Shown: positions 33,809 through 46,886 of the stretch, one piece after another | How the letters are laid out: every line of letters starts with the position of its first letter | Position numbering within the stretch: position 1 is the stretch's first letter | DNA from: Tetrapyrgos nigripes | Lineage: Eukaryota; Basidiomycota; Agaricomycetes; Agaricales; Campanellaceae | Direction: 5' to 3' | NCBI GenBank assembly: GCA_013368315.1 | Contig: JAACJM010000032.1 | Span: 62,001 to 126,000 of the forward strand | Length of the DNA: 64,000 nt | The notes under the pieces: generated by a model | The model's database searches: none | Told to the model about the DNA's origin: nothing | Seen by the model: the letters and a program-made list of their open reading frames with translations, nothing else | Position numbers and translations under genes: made by a program

Positions 33809-35346
33809 TCAATGATTGGGTACAAACGTGGATTTGGGACGAGCTCCAAGACCAGACTACAAATGCGAGGGATGTCAAACGTCAAAATTAGGGCGTCTGA
33901 AGCAAGACATCTGAACATACCTTCTCGTATATCTTCTCAATCCATTCCATATTGGCCACAGAGTCCTCCTTCGTGATCCACGTCTGCGGTGTCCTCCCCT
34001 TCAACCGATCCACAAATGCCTCCAACATATATCTATACGTCAACCACCATTCCTCTCCTTTACCCTCCATCTTTCCATCAGCAAATGTGTACACTTTCTC
34101 CTTACGCGTAACCGACCTCGTCCCATTCTTCTCGTTGACAGTAATCGTATGATACAACGTCGGCAACACAAAATTGAGCAAACTGACGGAACCACTCTCG
34201 CATTCTACTGTGGTGCGTATTTGAGGCATTGAAGGGATAAAGCCGAACTTCCAGGGTATACCAAGGTCAGAGGTGATAGTACCGATGATATCGTTGGGTA
34301 ATGCGAGAGTGGTAGTCATCCGGCGATCGACTTTGGGGTCATGGGAGGGTACAGCGGTAGCTGAGAGGATTTCTGTCGGATTCCCACCTCCGAGGTAGCG
34401 CAGGCAGTTCAGGACGTAGCCTGATAAGGTCAGACAATGTTTATCAGTCTTCTTTTTTTTCAAGCAGAGAGAATAAGATGAAGACGAAAAACAACACTCA
34501 CAGCCCATATCCATGAACGACCCACCACCCAACGACAAATTGAACCTGATATCATCCTTCTTCATTGCTCCAGCGGGTAACATGAGTTCATTAGAGATAC
34601 TCTTGATTTTGCCTAATTCACCGCTGTCGAGGATGGCTTTGACGCGTTGGATGGCTGGATGGAATCTGTTCCATGTCGTCAGTGAGCGATTTAACGACAA
34701 GAGAAAGGTTGGCTCGCCTGTAATGAAACGCCTCCATCAACACAAGATTCTTCTCTTCAGCGAGGTCAAACATTTGATGCGTCTCTTCAGCAGTATTCGT
34801 CGCAGGCTTTTCGAGTAGGACGTGTTTTCCCGCTGTGAGGGCTTTCATCGTCCATTCGTAATGAAGGCCATTTGGTAGCTGTTAGAGTGGTTATGTATCA
34901 GTGGAAAGAGCTCCCAGAAAAATACGGTATACACACCGGATTGTAAATAACGTCGATTTCGGGGTCATTCAACAGCTCTGCAAAGGAAAGGACATTAGTA
35001 TGCGCAACGACATCGTAGCTTCTCGAGATACAACACGCACCTTGGTAACCATTCGTCCCACCATAAACCTTCTGGATACCATGTTTCTTCGCAAAAGCTT
35101 CTGCGCGTTTAAGATCTCTCGCAGCAACAGCGTACACGACGACTTCTGGATGTGTCTTTGCTGGGATTATCAGAGCAGGAGGAGCAATGGCCGCAGCTCC
35201 CAGTATACCAAACTTCAACGGCTTGTGGTCTTGCGTTGTTGGAACCTCTGATGGAGAGAACTGAAGAGGTAATGAGAGTTAAGTAAGACGGGTAAACTAT
35301 ATGCACGTACCGCATTGTAGAGACGCTTGATTGTACTGAAGACCAT
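33809..35346 (-). CDS. Gfo/Idh/MocA oxidoreductase A (dihydrodiol/xylose dehydrogenase-like)
   Basis: NAD(P)-dependent oxidoreductase of 389 residues. Exons 35346-35311, 35260-35041, 34977-34937, 34878-34718, 34665-34502, 34420-33921, 33856-33809. The Rossmann start is FGILGAAAIAPPALI and the family's catalytic-loop motif is LLEKPAT. Best resemblance is to dimeric dihydrodiol dehydrogenase and fungal NADP D-xylose dehydrogenase; the substrate is not certain. No signal peptide, so cytosolic. Copies B (48992) and C (51375) have the same seven exons. The fourth intron here has a GC donor (AG|GCGAGC) where B and C have GT; if not spliced the frame is lost. The C-terminus GARPKSTFVPNH is conserved. 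Confidence 0.9.
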
Positions 35347-35910
35347 GGAGGTAAGAAGAAGTGATTGGGAAGAGTCAGTGCACACCTGAGCTCAGAAGTC
35401 AGTCGGAGCCAGACCCTCAGGCCTCAGTAATTTCTAGTAAGCGAGCTTGTGAGCCGTTGAGTCAGCCTAGGGGAGACTATCAGTAATTGTCAATCAGGGA
35501 AGCACATGGTCAGCGTTGATTTGAAATGCTTCATTCATATACGCGATTCCCAAGCGAATAGAGGCTTTGATTGCAAGAAGAGTAGTAAAAGGCATAACAA
35601 GTACTGCTAAACTACGCAACCGACAGCCAAAGTCCATGTGAATATATGTTAGCAGTACTAGTGAGTGACAGTGATGTTTCTGATTGATACAATAAAGTCC
35701 TTCCATCCAACCTTCCGCAAACCACCAAGGAAAGACGAGACGTGACCAGATACAGCGATTAAAACGACCAAAAGTAACATATAGAGTACAACCGAGGCAT
35801 AAAGAGCGTGCATGAAATGGTGATTTGAAGCATGTAAATGCAGAGAAAAACCCAGAAGCACAAACCCGTAAGTAGGAAAAATGAACACGATACCACTCGT
35901 CGAAGGATTA
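35347..35910. other. Intergenic region
   Basis: Upstream of oxidoreductase A and downstream of the minus-strand unknown gene. No feature recognised. Confidence 0.5.
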
Positions 35911-36826
35911 TCACACCGAGACAGTGTCGCCTGGAGGCAGCTCGCTGAAGGGTTCACCATCGAACAGCGATAGCGTTCCAGATTTAGGGAAGGACACTTC
36001 GATAATCGATTCCGCGAGAGGATCAGGAATACAGTGGTCTAGGGATCGCGATTTGGTCATGGTTTTGGTGTCAATCTTGGAAATGGTTTTGGGAAGAAGG
36101 ACTTTTGCAATGTACTCGAGTTCATTGCAGAGGTGGACGATGGTCGATGTGGCTTCTTCTAGGCCTGGTGGAGCTGGAAATGATCCTGGAGGTGAGAAGA
36201 TTGATAAGAAGTGGAAACAGGGGTCACACTTACTAGCGGGATCGGGCTCGGACTCCGCCAACGTTGAAGAAAGGTCTGAACACGATTGGAAAGGGAGGTA
36301 GACCTGGCCTCGCGCCTCAGTCTGATGTGCCAAAGAGATATTATTTCCCTCATACGAAGTTTGGGGAACAGAGTTCCCTTGGCTCTCTGGCCATGGATTT
36401 TGAAGAGACACGAAATCGAGCTCGATTCCGCTGTCCAAGGAAGCAGTGTCAACTTCCATGTCCATGTCATCGTCCTCGTCCTCTGCTTCGAAATTGAGAT
36501 CTAGGAAAGAACTGTTTAGCGACAGGCAATGTCAGCAAGCGGTGGTGTATGAAGAAAAAGGCGACGTACACTGAATGAACTTGAGCAAGCGGGCTAGATT
36601 TTGATGGCTTCTGCCTGCTGTAGGGTCCAGAATCGGCTGCGTTGGATCTTCTACGCCTGCGTTTCCCACCTATCCTGATATTGTACACCTGAGGATAGCG
36701 GTGAGGAGGGATAGCGCTAGAGACGTAGCCAGTGTAGAAACGCCGGAGCTCCATTAAAACTCTAGAAAATACGAGGTAGAGTTGGATGGAGGAACCAGTA
36801 CTGGTGAGAGCTGAGCTGAGGAGCAC
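35911..36826 (-). CDS. Unrecognised protein, three exons
   Basis: Exons 36826-36570, 36511-36234 and 36185-35911 join in frame; the start may be 36826 (269 residues) or 36754 (245 residues, MELRRFYTGYVSSAIPP). It has a basic cluster GGKRRRRRS, a possible nuclear signal, then an acidic block EAEDEDDDMDMEVD, a Ser/Pro-rich middle and a helical stretch ATSTIVHLCNELEYIAKVL. No family recognised. Strong splice signals (GTACGT, GTAAGT donors) and kept frame across three exons argue it is real. It could be a small nuclear regulator; that is a guess from composition. Confidence 0.65.
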
Positions 36827-37454
36827 TTGTGGAGCCTAGCAGAGTTGCTGCGTTCTAGGGGTTTATAAGTCAAGGGTTTTGTATTGCTGTCGTGACTTGA
36901 TCTGACGTCGCATGTGGATCTCTGCACAGGTGGAGTTGTAAGACATAGCCACTCGGGGGGAGCTATAGCGAAATAGCTGATGCAACTTGGATTGACTTAG
37001 CAAGTCCGTTCGAAAGCTGCTGAGCTATGTTGGAATTGGTGGCTGAATGGACGAGCTACGAGGACGCTATCAGTCAGCTTTAGACAAGCTTTAGATGACA
37101 GACCGGAAACGGAGTGGTGGCGTCTATAAGAAGCCATTACGTATCTATGTCTTTGTAGGCGCCCAAATATCCATGAATCTGATTTTGACCTAAGCGCTGT
37201 GAAATCTCCTTCCTTCTCCTCCTACTCATGCTGTTTGTCTGCCTGAAAAAATCCAGAAAAATGCGGTCAAAGGGCAAAGGACAGGGACAAATAACCTGAG
37301 ACGGCTATGTAGCCAAGGTCTAGCCCTGTCTGCTTCGCTTTGTCAATGTCACGAGTTCGCCTATGAGGCCGCACGATTCCTGCACCAATAGCCGCAGTAT
37401 CCACCAACTCTCCACTGGACCTTCTCTTCCTCATTGACCTGAAGACGACTCTTG
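36827..37454. other. Divergent intergenic region
   Basis: Shared upstream region of the unknown minus-strand gene and T1. No convincing motif seen. Confidence 0.5.
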
Positions 37455-40400
37455 ATGTCTGACGATGAGGTCTTTATCACAGCTGCATTCACCTATTTTG
37501 GCGAAAAAGCGAAGAAAATCGTACCAAACCATTCTCGACAGGGAACTCAGAACCCTGCCTCTTGGTCGATCGACTGGAATGATTCCGACGCTGGCTTTAC
37601 CACTTCGTCCAAGGCTGGTTCCTTTTCCAGTTCGAATGCTACGTCTCCCGCCAAAGCCGGCAAGAATGCAAATGCAAAGAAGAACAGCCAGACAGTTGAC
37701 GACGAAACTGCTCAAATCCTCAGAGATGATCTCAACAAAATTGGGATACCACAACCGTCCAGGAGCAACATTCTTGTTACAAAGGAGGGAACGGTAGAGT
37801 TTTACTGGTATACGACCAGGAAAAACGTGAGTTGCAAATCGTAACATTTTGATTCCTTTTTTCATTTTTCATTTTTCCATGGGTCTGATTCCGATTAACT
37901 ACTCTAGCTCTTATACCGCGTTTTGAACACGAAACTTAGCTGGAAATCAACTCAGTCGTATCCGAGGAGTGAGCCGGGACTGTTACGGGAATTGTCAATG
38001 TGCTCCAGTCTTTTTTTCTGCTCGAGATAAACAATCATGCTCATGACCCTTTTATGTTCCCCTTATTTTCTTCATCCTCCAAACATGCTCTGCTCTGTCC
38101 TCCGCTTCTTTGATTCACAGTGCTCATATAGAGCTGGATGACGAATCCATCATGCCTGGTCGTCCAACGCCTCTACAAGACCGTGTTCTGCGTGGTACCC
38201 GCGCCGCTAACGGTACCGCGACTAGCAACAAGGCCCAGAGAACTCTTACCGGCGCATATAAGCGTCCTCGCAGAGATTCTGATACTTCATCTACTTCATC
38301 TGCTCCATACTCCGAGAGCAGGTATAATAACTCCACTCGTACCACTCATCACACCAACCCTTCTCGCAACCACAATCGCGCATATGGTCGTCATGATGAC
38401 TCTCCTTCTGCTATCTCCAATAAAAGTTATTATTCTTCTCATACATCCACACCGTCGGGTTCTCGGAACCACACGTCCACCTCGGACAACGCCAACAGAT
38501 CGTCGTCGTACTCGCAGTCGCCTTATAAACGCTTTAAAGCGTCTTCTCCACCATCACAACCACCGCCACCACCACCGTCGTCGTCATCCTTCTATCCTTC
38601 CGATAGCATCACTTCACGTCGTGGACATAACATCGACGACAAGTCATATCTCTCTTCCTCTCAGTCATCGTATGACAGTGACAGGCGGAAGAGATACGAT
38701 AACGATCCTTATGATGCTCGGTCAAGGGAGGCCCAGGGCTCAGACGGCAGAAAATATTACAAGAATTGGACATTGGATCTGCGAGAACAGCAATCGGCTA
38801 CGAAAAGTGGCGATATTGAGTCCAGATTCGACAGCAACAACGACAGTGGCGATACGACGGCCAGACCGACAAGAGAGTGGTTTCCTGCGCCTTCTACGGC
38901 TAGCGACGGATATGAATATGATCCGCATAGCCCTCGTAATCCTCATTCTTCGTCTTGGAAACCCAGTGCTAGAAAGACCTCCGCTAATCCGTCGGGATAC
39001 ATGAACCCGAGGTCTTCATCGCATTCGCATGGCCATGGCCATGATACAGTCAATCCGAACACGATCCCGGTGAAGATGAAGACAGAGTCTAGGACTGAGA
39101 GTCTGTTGTCGAGGATAACTGTACCCTCATCCTCATCCTCTTTTCCGTATGACGCATCCGCGTCGGGACCTAGTTCTGAAGCCTACTCGCCTCAGGATCC
39201 GTATTTCCATCAGTACCGTAATTCGGATGCGGATGTGAATGGAAACTATGGAGTGAATGGCGTCGGTCATGGTCCCCGACGTGGCCATGGCATTAACGGA
39301 GATGTCATTGACGTGGATGCCTTTGATGCCAACGAGAACACTGGCGCTGGTGTCCCCTTACTCCACAGAGTATCCTCAGAGTCAGACAGAGAAATGAAGC
39401 TCAAGGCCGAGGCTCAAGACTGGTTGGATGCTCTTGAACCTGAGCTGCTGTTGAATGAACACAGGGAATCACAAGAACGAGAACGAGAACAGAAGGCGAG
39501 AGAACAGCAGGAAAAACTGGCCAGAGCGAAAGAACAGATCGAGAGAATCAGATTGGAGAGAGAAAAAATGGAAATAATGAGTCGTGTCCGAGTGAAGATG
39601 GAAGAAGACGACTCGGGTTTCCTTTCTGCGAATGGATTTGTTGAAGTCCATAATGTCGATGCGCCCACCTTTGATCGTGACGCACACGCTCAAGCTAATG
39701 GGTTTGCTCAGAATGACCGTACTCAATCTGACGGAAGACGCGATATGCAGGCTCAGAATGCATCTTCAAACGATTTGGCCAAACGCCGGAAGACACCCAT
39801 CAAGGTCGAGCAAGACGATAATTGGAATGGTATCAGTAGCTGGAGTGGTTTGACGCTTTCCAAACTTCTGAACACGCTGGACACTGCTATCGTCATTGAT
39901 GACGATGAGCATCCCGCTGAAGATACAGGTCCTCACAGTAAAAGACATCATCTACCTACGTATGAAGAACGACACGAAAGACACGAAAGTGACGTCGAGA
40001 TGGAGATGGTGTGTAATTGTTTCTTCGAGATCTTTCCTTGAGTTTCTTCGCTGACGTCGTCCTGGTTTGCAGAGCGATACAGAGGCAGAACATCGTCATG
40101 AAGAACAGCAAGAGACGCTGGTCGTCAAACAAGAACCAGAAGATGGTATCCTACCTCTGCAAGTACAAGAACAAGCCCAGGAAGAAATGCAAGTTGGCTG
40201 GGGTTTCCGTCCAACAGCTTGGGACGTATTCAGAAACACACCCATTGAAATTGACACTCCAGAAAGTTCCGAAGAACCAGAGGCACATGGTATAGCTAAC
40301 GATTCAAACTCCGAAGAGAAGAACGCGGAAGAAGGCAATTTCCTTACTGAGTCCCATTCTCGAAATGGATTTGTAGCTTCTGACAATGCCGTTGAAACAG

Positions 40401-43400
40401 GCCTTGCCCAGGCCGATGTGCGTGACGAGCAGGTGAGTAGGCTTCTAATAACGTAAACGTCTCTCATCCTCTACGACCGAATTGTAGTGGCACGCGCATA
40501 AGCAAGACTCCCATCTGGTTCAACGCCAGCTGGCTTCAGAGAACGCACCGGTCTCTCCGACTTTGCTGGATCCGGCAGTGAGTGAAGACCAAGAAGACAC
40601 TGTTCCGGGACGTGTGGAAGACGCGTCAAACTCCTCTGAACAAGCTGCACAAGAACAAGACTCTTTTGGCATCGAAGGAGCAACTTCAAGGACACTGTCT
40701 GTCGACCGACGTCAAGCAGAAAAAGGCATGGAGACGAGAGGACTTTGGGCGAAAAAGTTCAAGTCAGATACGTCTCAGAGGTATAAGCGATCCGGGTCGG
40801 TGTCGGTGCGTCTTTCCGTTCTCTTTCTTGTCCTGTAATTCTGATTGGATTCATAGTCGATCGCTTCTTCCACTGCACCTGTCGCCGACCTATTGCAACC
40901 CGATGCTGGGACCAATGAAGTTGAGATGCAAGTGAGTGCTGGTTATATGCGCACACAGACGAAGTTTAATCACGCTCTAGGAACCAACTAGACGTATGGT
41001 CAGTAATCCCGAAAGGCCAGATGACGAGATGACGGTGAGCACATCTCCCATTCCATCAGCTTCGAATGTTTGCCGCCCATCCCTCTCCTGGCCAAATGGA
41101 ATGATTTCCCCCCTATTTTTGGCGTTTGTTTTCTTATGAATGATCTCTTTGTGTGTGGCATTTGCCTTCAATATTCATTTCGCCATTACATCCATACAAG
41201 ACTACTAGCCGACTTTCTTGCATTGTTCTCTTGTCTTCTTGATTATATTCCGGCGTTGCGTAACGTGTACTTTGACCTCTTTGAGAGGAAATCTGTCTCT
41301 TAGAGTTGCAGCACCTCTTGCCTCGTGGTGAGACATGAAGCCGGGAGATTAGCTTTTTTCGCATGTTCCTCGTGATTTTATGAATGATGATTATTGATAT
41401 ATAATGTTCCAGGATGGACAAAGGAAAGCAGACTCAGCACCCTCCAACACTTCATTTCTCCCTGCCTCTGTACTGTCGCCAAGCTCGTCTTCAGCTCAAC
41501 CTCAGCAACCGGTCCCTCTTCCAGCTGCCAGAGTGCGACCTCTATCCATATTCATACCTTCAGAGCAAGACGACCCGTTCTCCATACCCGGATTGTTCTC
41601 ATCAACATCTCCTTCAGCGCCTTCACCTATCTTAGGTGTCTGTTCAACGACATCCGTCTCCAACGATCGCTTGTCATCCGAAGAGACGACTTCTGCAGCA
41701 ACATTCTCAACGTCAGCATCGTGGGCGTCTGTGGCGTCAGCCTCTACAGACGCGACTTTTGTGAACGAAGACGATCAGGCACCGCATAGCAGCAGCATTG
41801 GCATTGGCAAATCGTCGAGTGGCGATTGTAATTGGAATTTAGACCAGAGTACGAAGGATTTGATAGGTGAATTGTATATCAAGATGAGTAGCGGTGGTTT
41901 AGGTGGTCTAGGTGGTGTTGGTAGGAATGAGGACGTGGATATGGATCACGGGGTACGTGGCTCGTAGTTATTCCAAAAGCAAGGTTTAACACGAACATCC
42001 ACCAGACCCATCCGTATGTCCGTCGGACATCAGGCACAACCACTCCAAATCCGTATCTGATGCATGGCCAGCCGCACGTCCGTCACTCACCCAGCTCAAC
42101 CACTCCGATTCCATACACAGCTCAAACCAACCCTGTCCCACTTCATGCTAGTCCAAAGACAAATGGCTCGGTATCTACCCAACCTGTACCCTCATCTTCT
42201 ACGACGCATCAATCTTCAAATTTGAATCAGGACAGTCCAGGATCTACACCTCCAGGTCTCGGTCAACCTATTGTTCTCTCTCCTGGCGGAAGTGGTACAA
42301 AGACCAAGGTCTCTTTTCCATTCAAGATGAAGGGCAGAAGCAAGCACGTTGGCGTTGACGCGGAGGAACGAGCACAAGCTCCTTATGACAAGAAGATATC
42401 GGAGAGAGCAATAGAAGGAGAGGAGAGGGGAAAGGTTCCTTCCCCTTACAAGTTGAAAGACAAGAGGAAGCATGACGATGTCGAGGAGGAAGCAAGAGAA
42501 GCGGCAAGAAAACGAGGGAAAGTCGTTAGCAGCAGTGACGGGTACAAAGAGAAAGAGTCTATTGAGAGTATGCTGGAAAGACAGAAAGGGATATCGGCAG
42601 AATATGAGCAATTGCAGATGGAGATTGGGAAGGTCAAGCAGCGGCAGCAGCCTCGACAGAGCACGAATACGAGCTCCAAGGGCAAGCAGAAGGCTATTGA
42701 AGAGACTGATGAAGATATCCCCAGTAAAACTCGTGCTTGGGGTGCTCGAAGTCCTAGAGGCAGTACACGGGATGACGACTGGGACTACGCTGGGGATCGG
42801 GACGGGGATGATTACTACCGCTTGGAATACGGCGTCGACGAGGACAAGACCACCGAAAGGCGACGGCAGGGACCCAGGGAACCTTCTCCATCTCCAAAGC
42901 TCACTGCTAGACAACGCGAGGATATGATCCATTATCTTGAGGAAGAGCTTGAGTCTGTGCAACGACAGCTATGGCACGGTATGCATCGACAAGACGAAAT
43001 CTTGGAGAAGCTGAAGGAGTTGGGAGCTAGTGAGATGAGTATGGGGGTTATGCTTCAGGTTGCTGGGGTTGGTTCACCGAAGAGGATGAAGAAATCTACG
43101 GGAGAGGCTGAGAGAGAAGTAGACAATACTGTTCAAACGTCTACGACAGAGATTGCACCTGGATCAGATATATGTACGTGTCTTTTCTTCTTTTCCCTAT
43201 GCAGTTCTGCTGACTGTCTTTCCTATCATCTTCACAGTGATGAAAACACGACTTCAACTAGCTGAGAAGAAATTTGAAGCTGAGAAGACACGACGAATGA
43301 AACTGGAAAACACTTTGAAAGAGATTGAGAAGGAATGCAGAGAGCCTTTTATTGTTCCAGCGCTTCTGGACGCTTTTATGATGATCTCCGAGTTATCCAA

Positions 43401-43488
43401 TGGGGTGAACGCTCAGGCTGAGCGAGTTGCAGCATCAGCCAAAGTCGATGGTGCAGAAGGACAGTCAACTGCAATGGATGTAACATGA
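37455..43488 (+). CDS. T1: 1703-residue scaffold-like protein, member of a three-gene family
   Basis: Exons 37455-37826, 37908-37993, 38121-40008, 40073-40432, 40488-40805, 40857-40931, 40981-41034, 41413-41952, 42006-43173, 43238-43488 keep one frame. The N-terminal domain (about 1-170) contains ITAAFTYFG, DDLNKIGIPQPSRSN, VEFYWYTTRKN and HIELDDES. Introns after exon 1 (phase 0) and exon 2 (phase 2) match those of T2 and T3. The middle is Ser/Pro/Asn/His-rich with basic clusters (KRPRR) and a charged coil near 590-640. SUMO-type sites VKMEE, IKVEQ and VKQEP and SIM-like IVIDDDE lie around 640-800. The end is a coiled coil followed by CREPFIVPALLDAF. No known domain recognised. Likely nuclear by composition (inference). 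Confidence 0.8.
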
Positions 43489-44026
43489 TTCATACACGTA
43501 GTTAGCTATTAATTGCATTATTTTTGGTCCAAGATTATGTATGAGGTATTCCTTGGTGCACTGAGCATTGAGCTGTCCGACAACGGTGGGAACCATTTGC
43601 TTTTTCTCCTTTGCCACCACCACCATCCACGTAAAGCTCTCAAGTCTTCTACATGATCACCTTGCTTGTCAAGGTCGTCCTACCCCATACAATTGCACTT
43701 TTCGACCTTTTTCGTCCACATGTAAATGACGTAGTGACGGTCTAGACTCTCCCGGGAACCAGCTGCCCCCTTGGAAGTTCAACTCAGCGCAGTAAGCAAG
43801 GGATACATTCGACTTTGCTAACCATGAGGACAAAATCACACTAGATCATGGTATCCTCTCATTTTTGACCTCTACTCGGTATGTACTACATTTCCATGGA
43901 TTATTGGATACCTTTCTCATTGGCCACTTATGGACAGAGGCACCAACGCTTACCCAGCACAGGACTGACGTCACTGACAAATTTGACTTGGTAGCTCCAG
44001 GTCTTTCTTCCACTGTAACGATTACC
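43489..44026. other. Intergenic region before GH5
   Basis: No gene seen; promoter of the GH5 gene expected here. Confidence 0.5.
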
Positions 44027-45771
44027 ATGAATAAGGTACGCTACTTTCTCATATTTCTAGGTGCAATTTCTAACGCATTTGATACGTTCAGTTCCTCAAA
44101 AAAGTCCAGACCAAGGTCGGACAGAAGCTGGCCGACTTACCAGGCTTTGATCAAACATCCCTTGTTCCCAATGTCTCGATCGCAATTCCATACTATCCGA
44201 CACTCCAACCTCCTTCACTGAAGCTGATCTACCTTCTTCGTAAACAACGCGGCGTGAACCTTGGATCCTGGTTCACACTCGAGAACTGGCTCACACCATC
44301 TCTATTCACTCACGCTGCTCACTCCAAATCGAGTGAAATGGACATCCTGCAGGGCATGTCTTCGGACCTCTCTCAAGCCAAATCCATGCTCAATCAACAC
44401 TGGGCCAATTTCGTCAATGAGGGAGACTGGGAGTGGATGGTTTCGCATGGAATTAATACCGTCCGCATTCCCATATCCTACTATCACTTCCTTCCCTCCC
44501 ATCCCGACCCTGCGATCAGAGGATTGATTTCCAGTACAGAATATGCGGGGTATGAATCTGTCTATGCTGATGCATGGGGTTACATAGTCAACGCTATCGA
44601 AACCGCACACAAACACAGCATCGGAGTTCTAATAGACTTACACGCAGCCCCAGGCGCTCAGAACAACGACGCGCATTCTGGGTTGAGTGGAGGTCACGCA
44701 GGGTTATGGGATTCCGGGGACAAACAACAGTTGACGGTTTCCATTCTAGTTGCACTAGCGAAGGAAATCGTGCGTTTCCCGAATGTTGTTGGCCTGGAAG
44801 TGCTCAACGAGCCCAAGAATACGGATATGCTTCAGGGATTCTACGACACCGTGATCAACGCTATCGCTCAAGCTGGTATCAGCACAATGGACTTGCCACT
44901 GTACATTTCGGATTCCTGGGACATCAGGTGGTACTGCCAATATATCGACAAGAAAGCCAACGAGGGCAAATTTTTGGTCTTAGACCATCATCTCTATCGC
45001 TGCTTCACCCAGTCCGACCATTCCAAATCGGCTCATCAACACGCTCGGGACGTCCATCCCAATTCCAATCCCTCCGGAGGTTCTCTATCCATGTTGTCCA
45101 ACGCTGCGAGTAAAACTGGTTCTGCATTGGTCATTGGGGAATGGAGCGCTGCTCTCAACCCAGCTAGCTTAGACCAATACGGTTCTCACGAAGAAAAACG
45201 TGCAGCTCAAGCCGAATGGGGTCATTCGCAATGGGAAGCATACGAGATGTACTGTGGTGGATATTTCTTCTGGACATTGAAGAAGGAAGGAGCACCAGAT
45301 CGAGGGTGGTGTTTTTATAGTGCTGTTGAGCAGGGTGTTCTTCCTGCTTTCGTAGATCGTATGAAGGAGGCGTTTCATCGCAATCCGAGAGAATTGGATG
45401 CGTTGCGTGCGCAGGGTGTAGTAGAGAGACAGGAAGCATTTCACGCACATGCGAACTGGTGGGATCAGAATTCTTCGGCAGAGGATAGAAGGAAGTTTGA
45501 GCATTGGAGGTTTGAAGATGGGTATGTGAGTGGTTGGGACGATGCGTTGGCGTTTTGGTTTGGAGACCTGGGTGAAGACCTGGGTGGAGAGTTGGGTGGA
45601 TCTGTGTTGGGTGGATCTGAGTTGGGATTTATTAGGTGGTGGAAGAAGGTCAGGGCTGAAGGGCATAAGGTAGAGAAAGGACCTGGAGGAGGGAAGGGTA
45701 TGGTTTGGGAATTTGAGCACGGCTATGATCAGGCGGTGAGGAGGTTTAGGGAAGTTGTTAAGCACTCTTGA
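44027..45771 (+). CDS. GH5 glucan 1,3-beta-glucosidase-like protein, cytosolic type
   Basis: Exons 44027-44035 (Met-Asn-Lys) and 44092-45771 give 562 residues. The fold start is RGVNLGSWFTLENWLTP, typical of the exo-beta-1,3-glucanase branch of glycoside hydrolase family 5. The acid/base Glu is in VLNEPKN (about residue 243) and the nucleophile Glu in VIGEWS (about 353); GHAGLWDS and YFFWTLK also fit. It should release glucose from beta-1,3-glucan or a related beta-glucoside. There is no signal peptide, so it resembles the non-secreted branch (yeast YBR056W type). A Gly/Asp/Leu-rich repeat (GDLGEDLGGELGGS) sits in a C-terminal extension. No disabling change seen. Confidence 0.92.
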
Positions 45772-45906
45772 ATGCAAAACCTGGACGGGTGAATATTGAA
45801 GTTTTATAATACTGTTGTTGTATTTCTACATCTTTATGGACATCCTGTACATGATACAAAACCGGTATAGCCAATATTCATATAGCATATGGAAGATAGA
45901 AACAAA

Positions 45907-46886
45907 TTACTCGTCATAGAATACAAGTGCCCTCAGCTCGATAGACTCCCGAGGAGGACTTCCTTCAGGTGTGGTTGAGTCTTCAAAGGCAGTGTGAGGC
46001 GTGTACACCGAGACGTCCTTGTCGTCAAGAGAGTCGTAACTGCAAGAAGGAAATCAATGAGCTCTGACATGATGAAAAGGCTCAAAAGACATACCACTTA
46101 ATTAGCACGACCTCTTCGGGCGTCATACCTCTCAAATACATCCACTGATGCCCTTCATGAAACTGGACCGCAAACGTCTCGCCTTCAGTCCCATCTATCG
46201 CAATCCTCCTAACTGCAGCCAAATCTCTCTCGGTGTCGACAGTACGATAATCACAAAGTGCAAGAGGCCATGCATATGCTGGATGGCCGAGAGGGCGCCA
46301 AAGGTTAAGGATTTGGAAACGACGTGTAAGAAGGGTTTCTGCTAGATCTGGGTCTGAAATATGTCGGCGGACACGAGTAACAGCGGCTTTGGGAGTTTGG
46401 TCGACATGAACTCTTGCGACGGGTTGACGAGAATGGATGGTGTCCTTTTGACCAGGACGATGACGACGTATGGCTGAAGCGAAAGTCAGTAACGAATAAA
46501 GAGGTTTTTGAAGCAAAAGATTCACTATGGTCAAACAAAACCACCCTATTCGCCCCAGTAAGCTTCTTAATAAGCTCTACTGTCTCCGGATAATACTTCC
46601 CCAGAATCTCCTCTTCGTTACCAAACGTCTCGTAACTCGAATCCGATTTATGTCTATAGAACTGGAAACCCGTAGTATCAAGCGAAGCTAGATCTTCTTT
46701 ACCGCGCAAGTTCTTGATTTGCACGGTACGAGGCTCTGAAGTCCAGTTCTGTGGAGGATGAGGGTCGTCTTCAGAATGGACTACACGAGTATAAGGACGT
46801 GAGCCGTCGTCCGGCGGGACGAAGTAGAATAAGGATCCCGTAGTGTGCTCCGGTTCTGGGGCTTTGGTTGTTGGTTCGCCTGGCAT
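45907..46886 (-). CDS. CmcJ/asaB-like oxidoreductase (GA4 desaturase family)
   Basis: Three exons 46886-46526, 46473-46095 and 46039-45907 give 290 residues starting MPGEPTTKAPEPEHTTG. Motifs of the fungal CmcJ/asaB family: YYPETVELIKKLTGANRV, FDHTIRR, ARVHVDQT (H-x-D, likely iron ligands), NLWRPLGHPAYAWPLALCD, YLRGMTPEEVVLIK and ending ESIELRALVFYDE. Members are thought to be 2-oxoglutarate/iron-type hydroxylases or desaturases in fungal metabolism; asaB is from aspergillic acid synthesis. The reaction here is unknown. Start chosen at the only ATG in frame before the conserved region; length is normal for the family. Confidence 0.9.
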
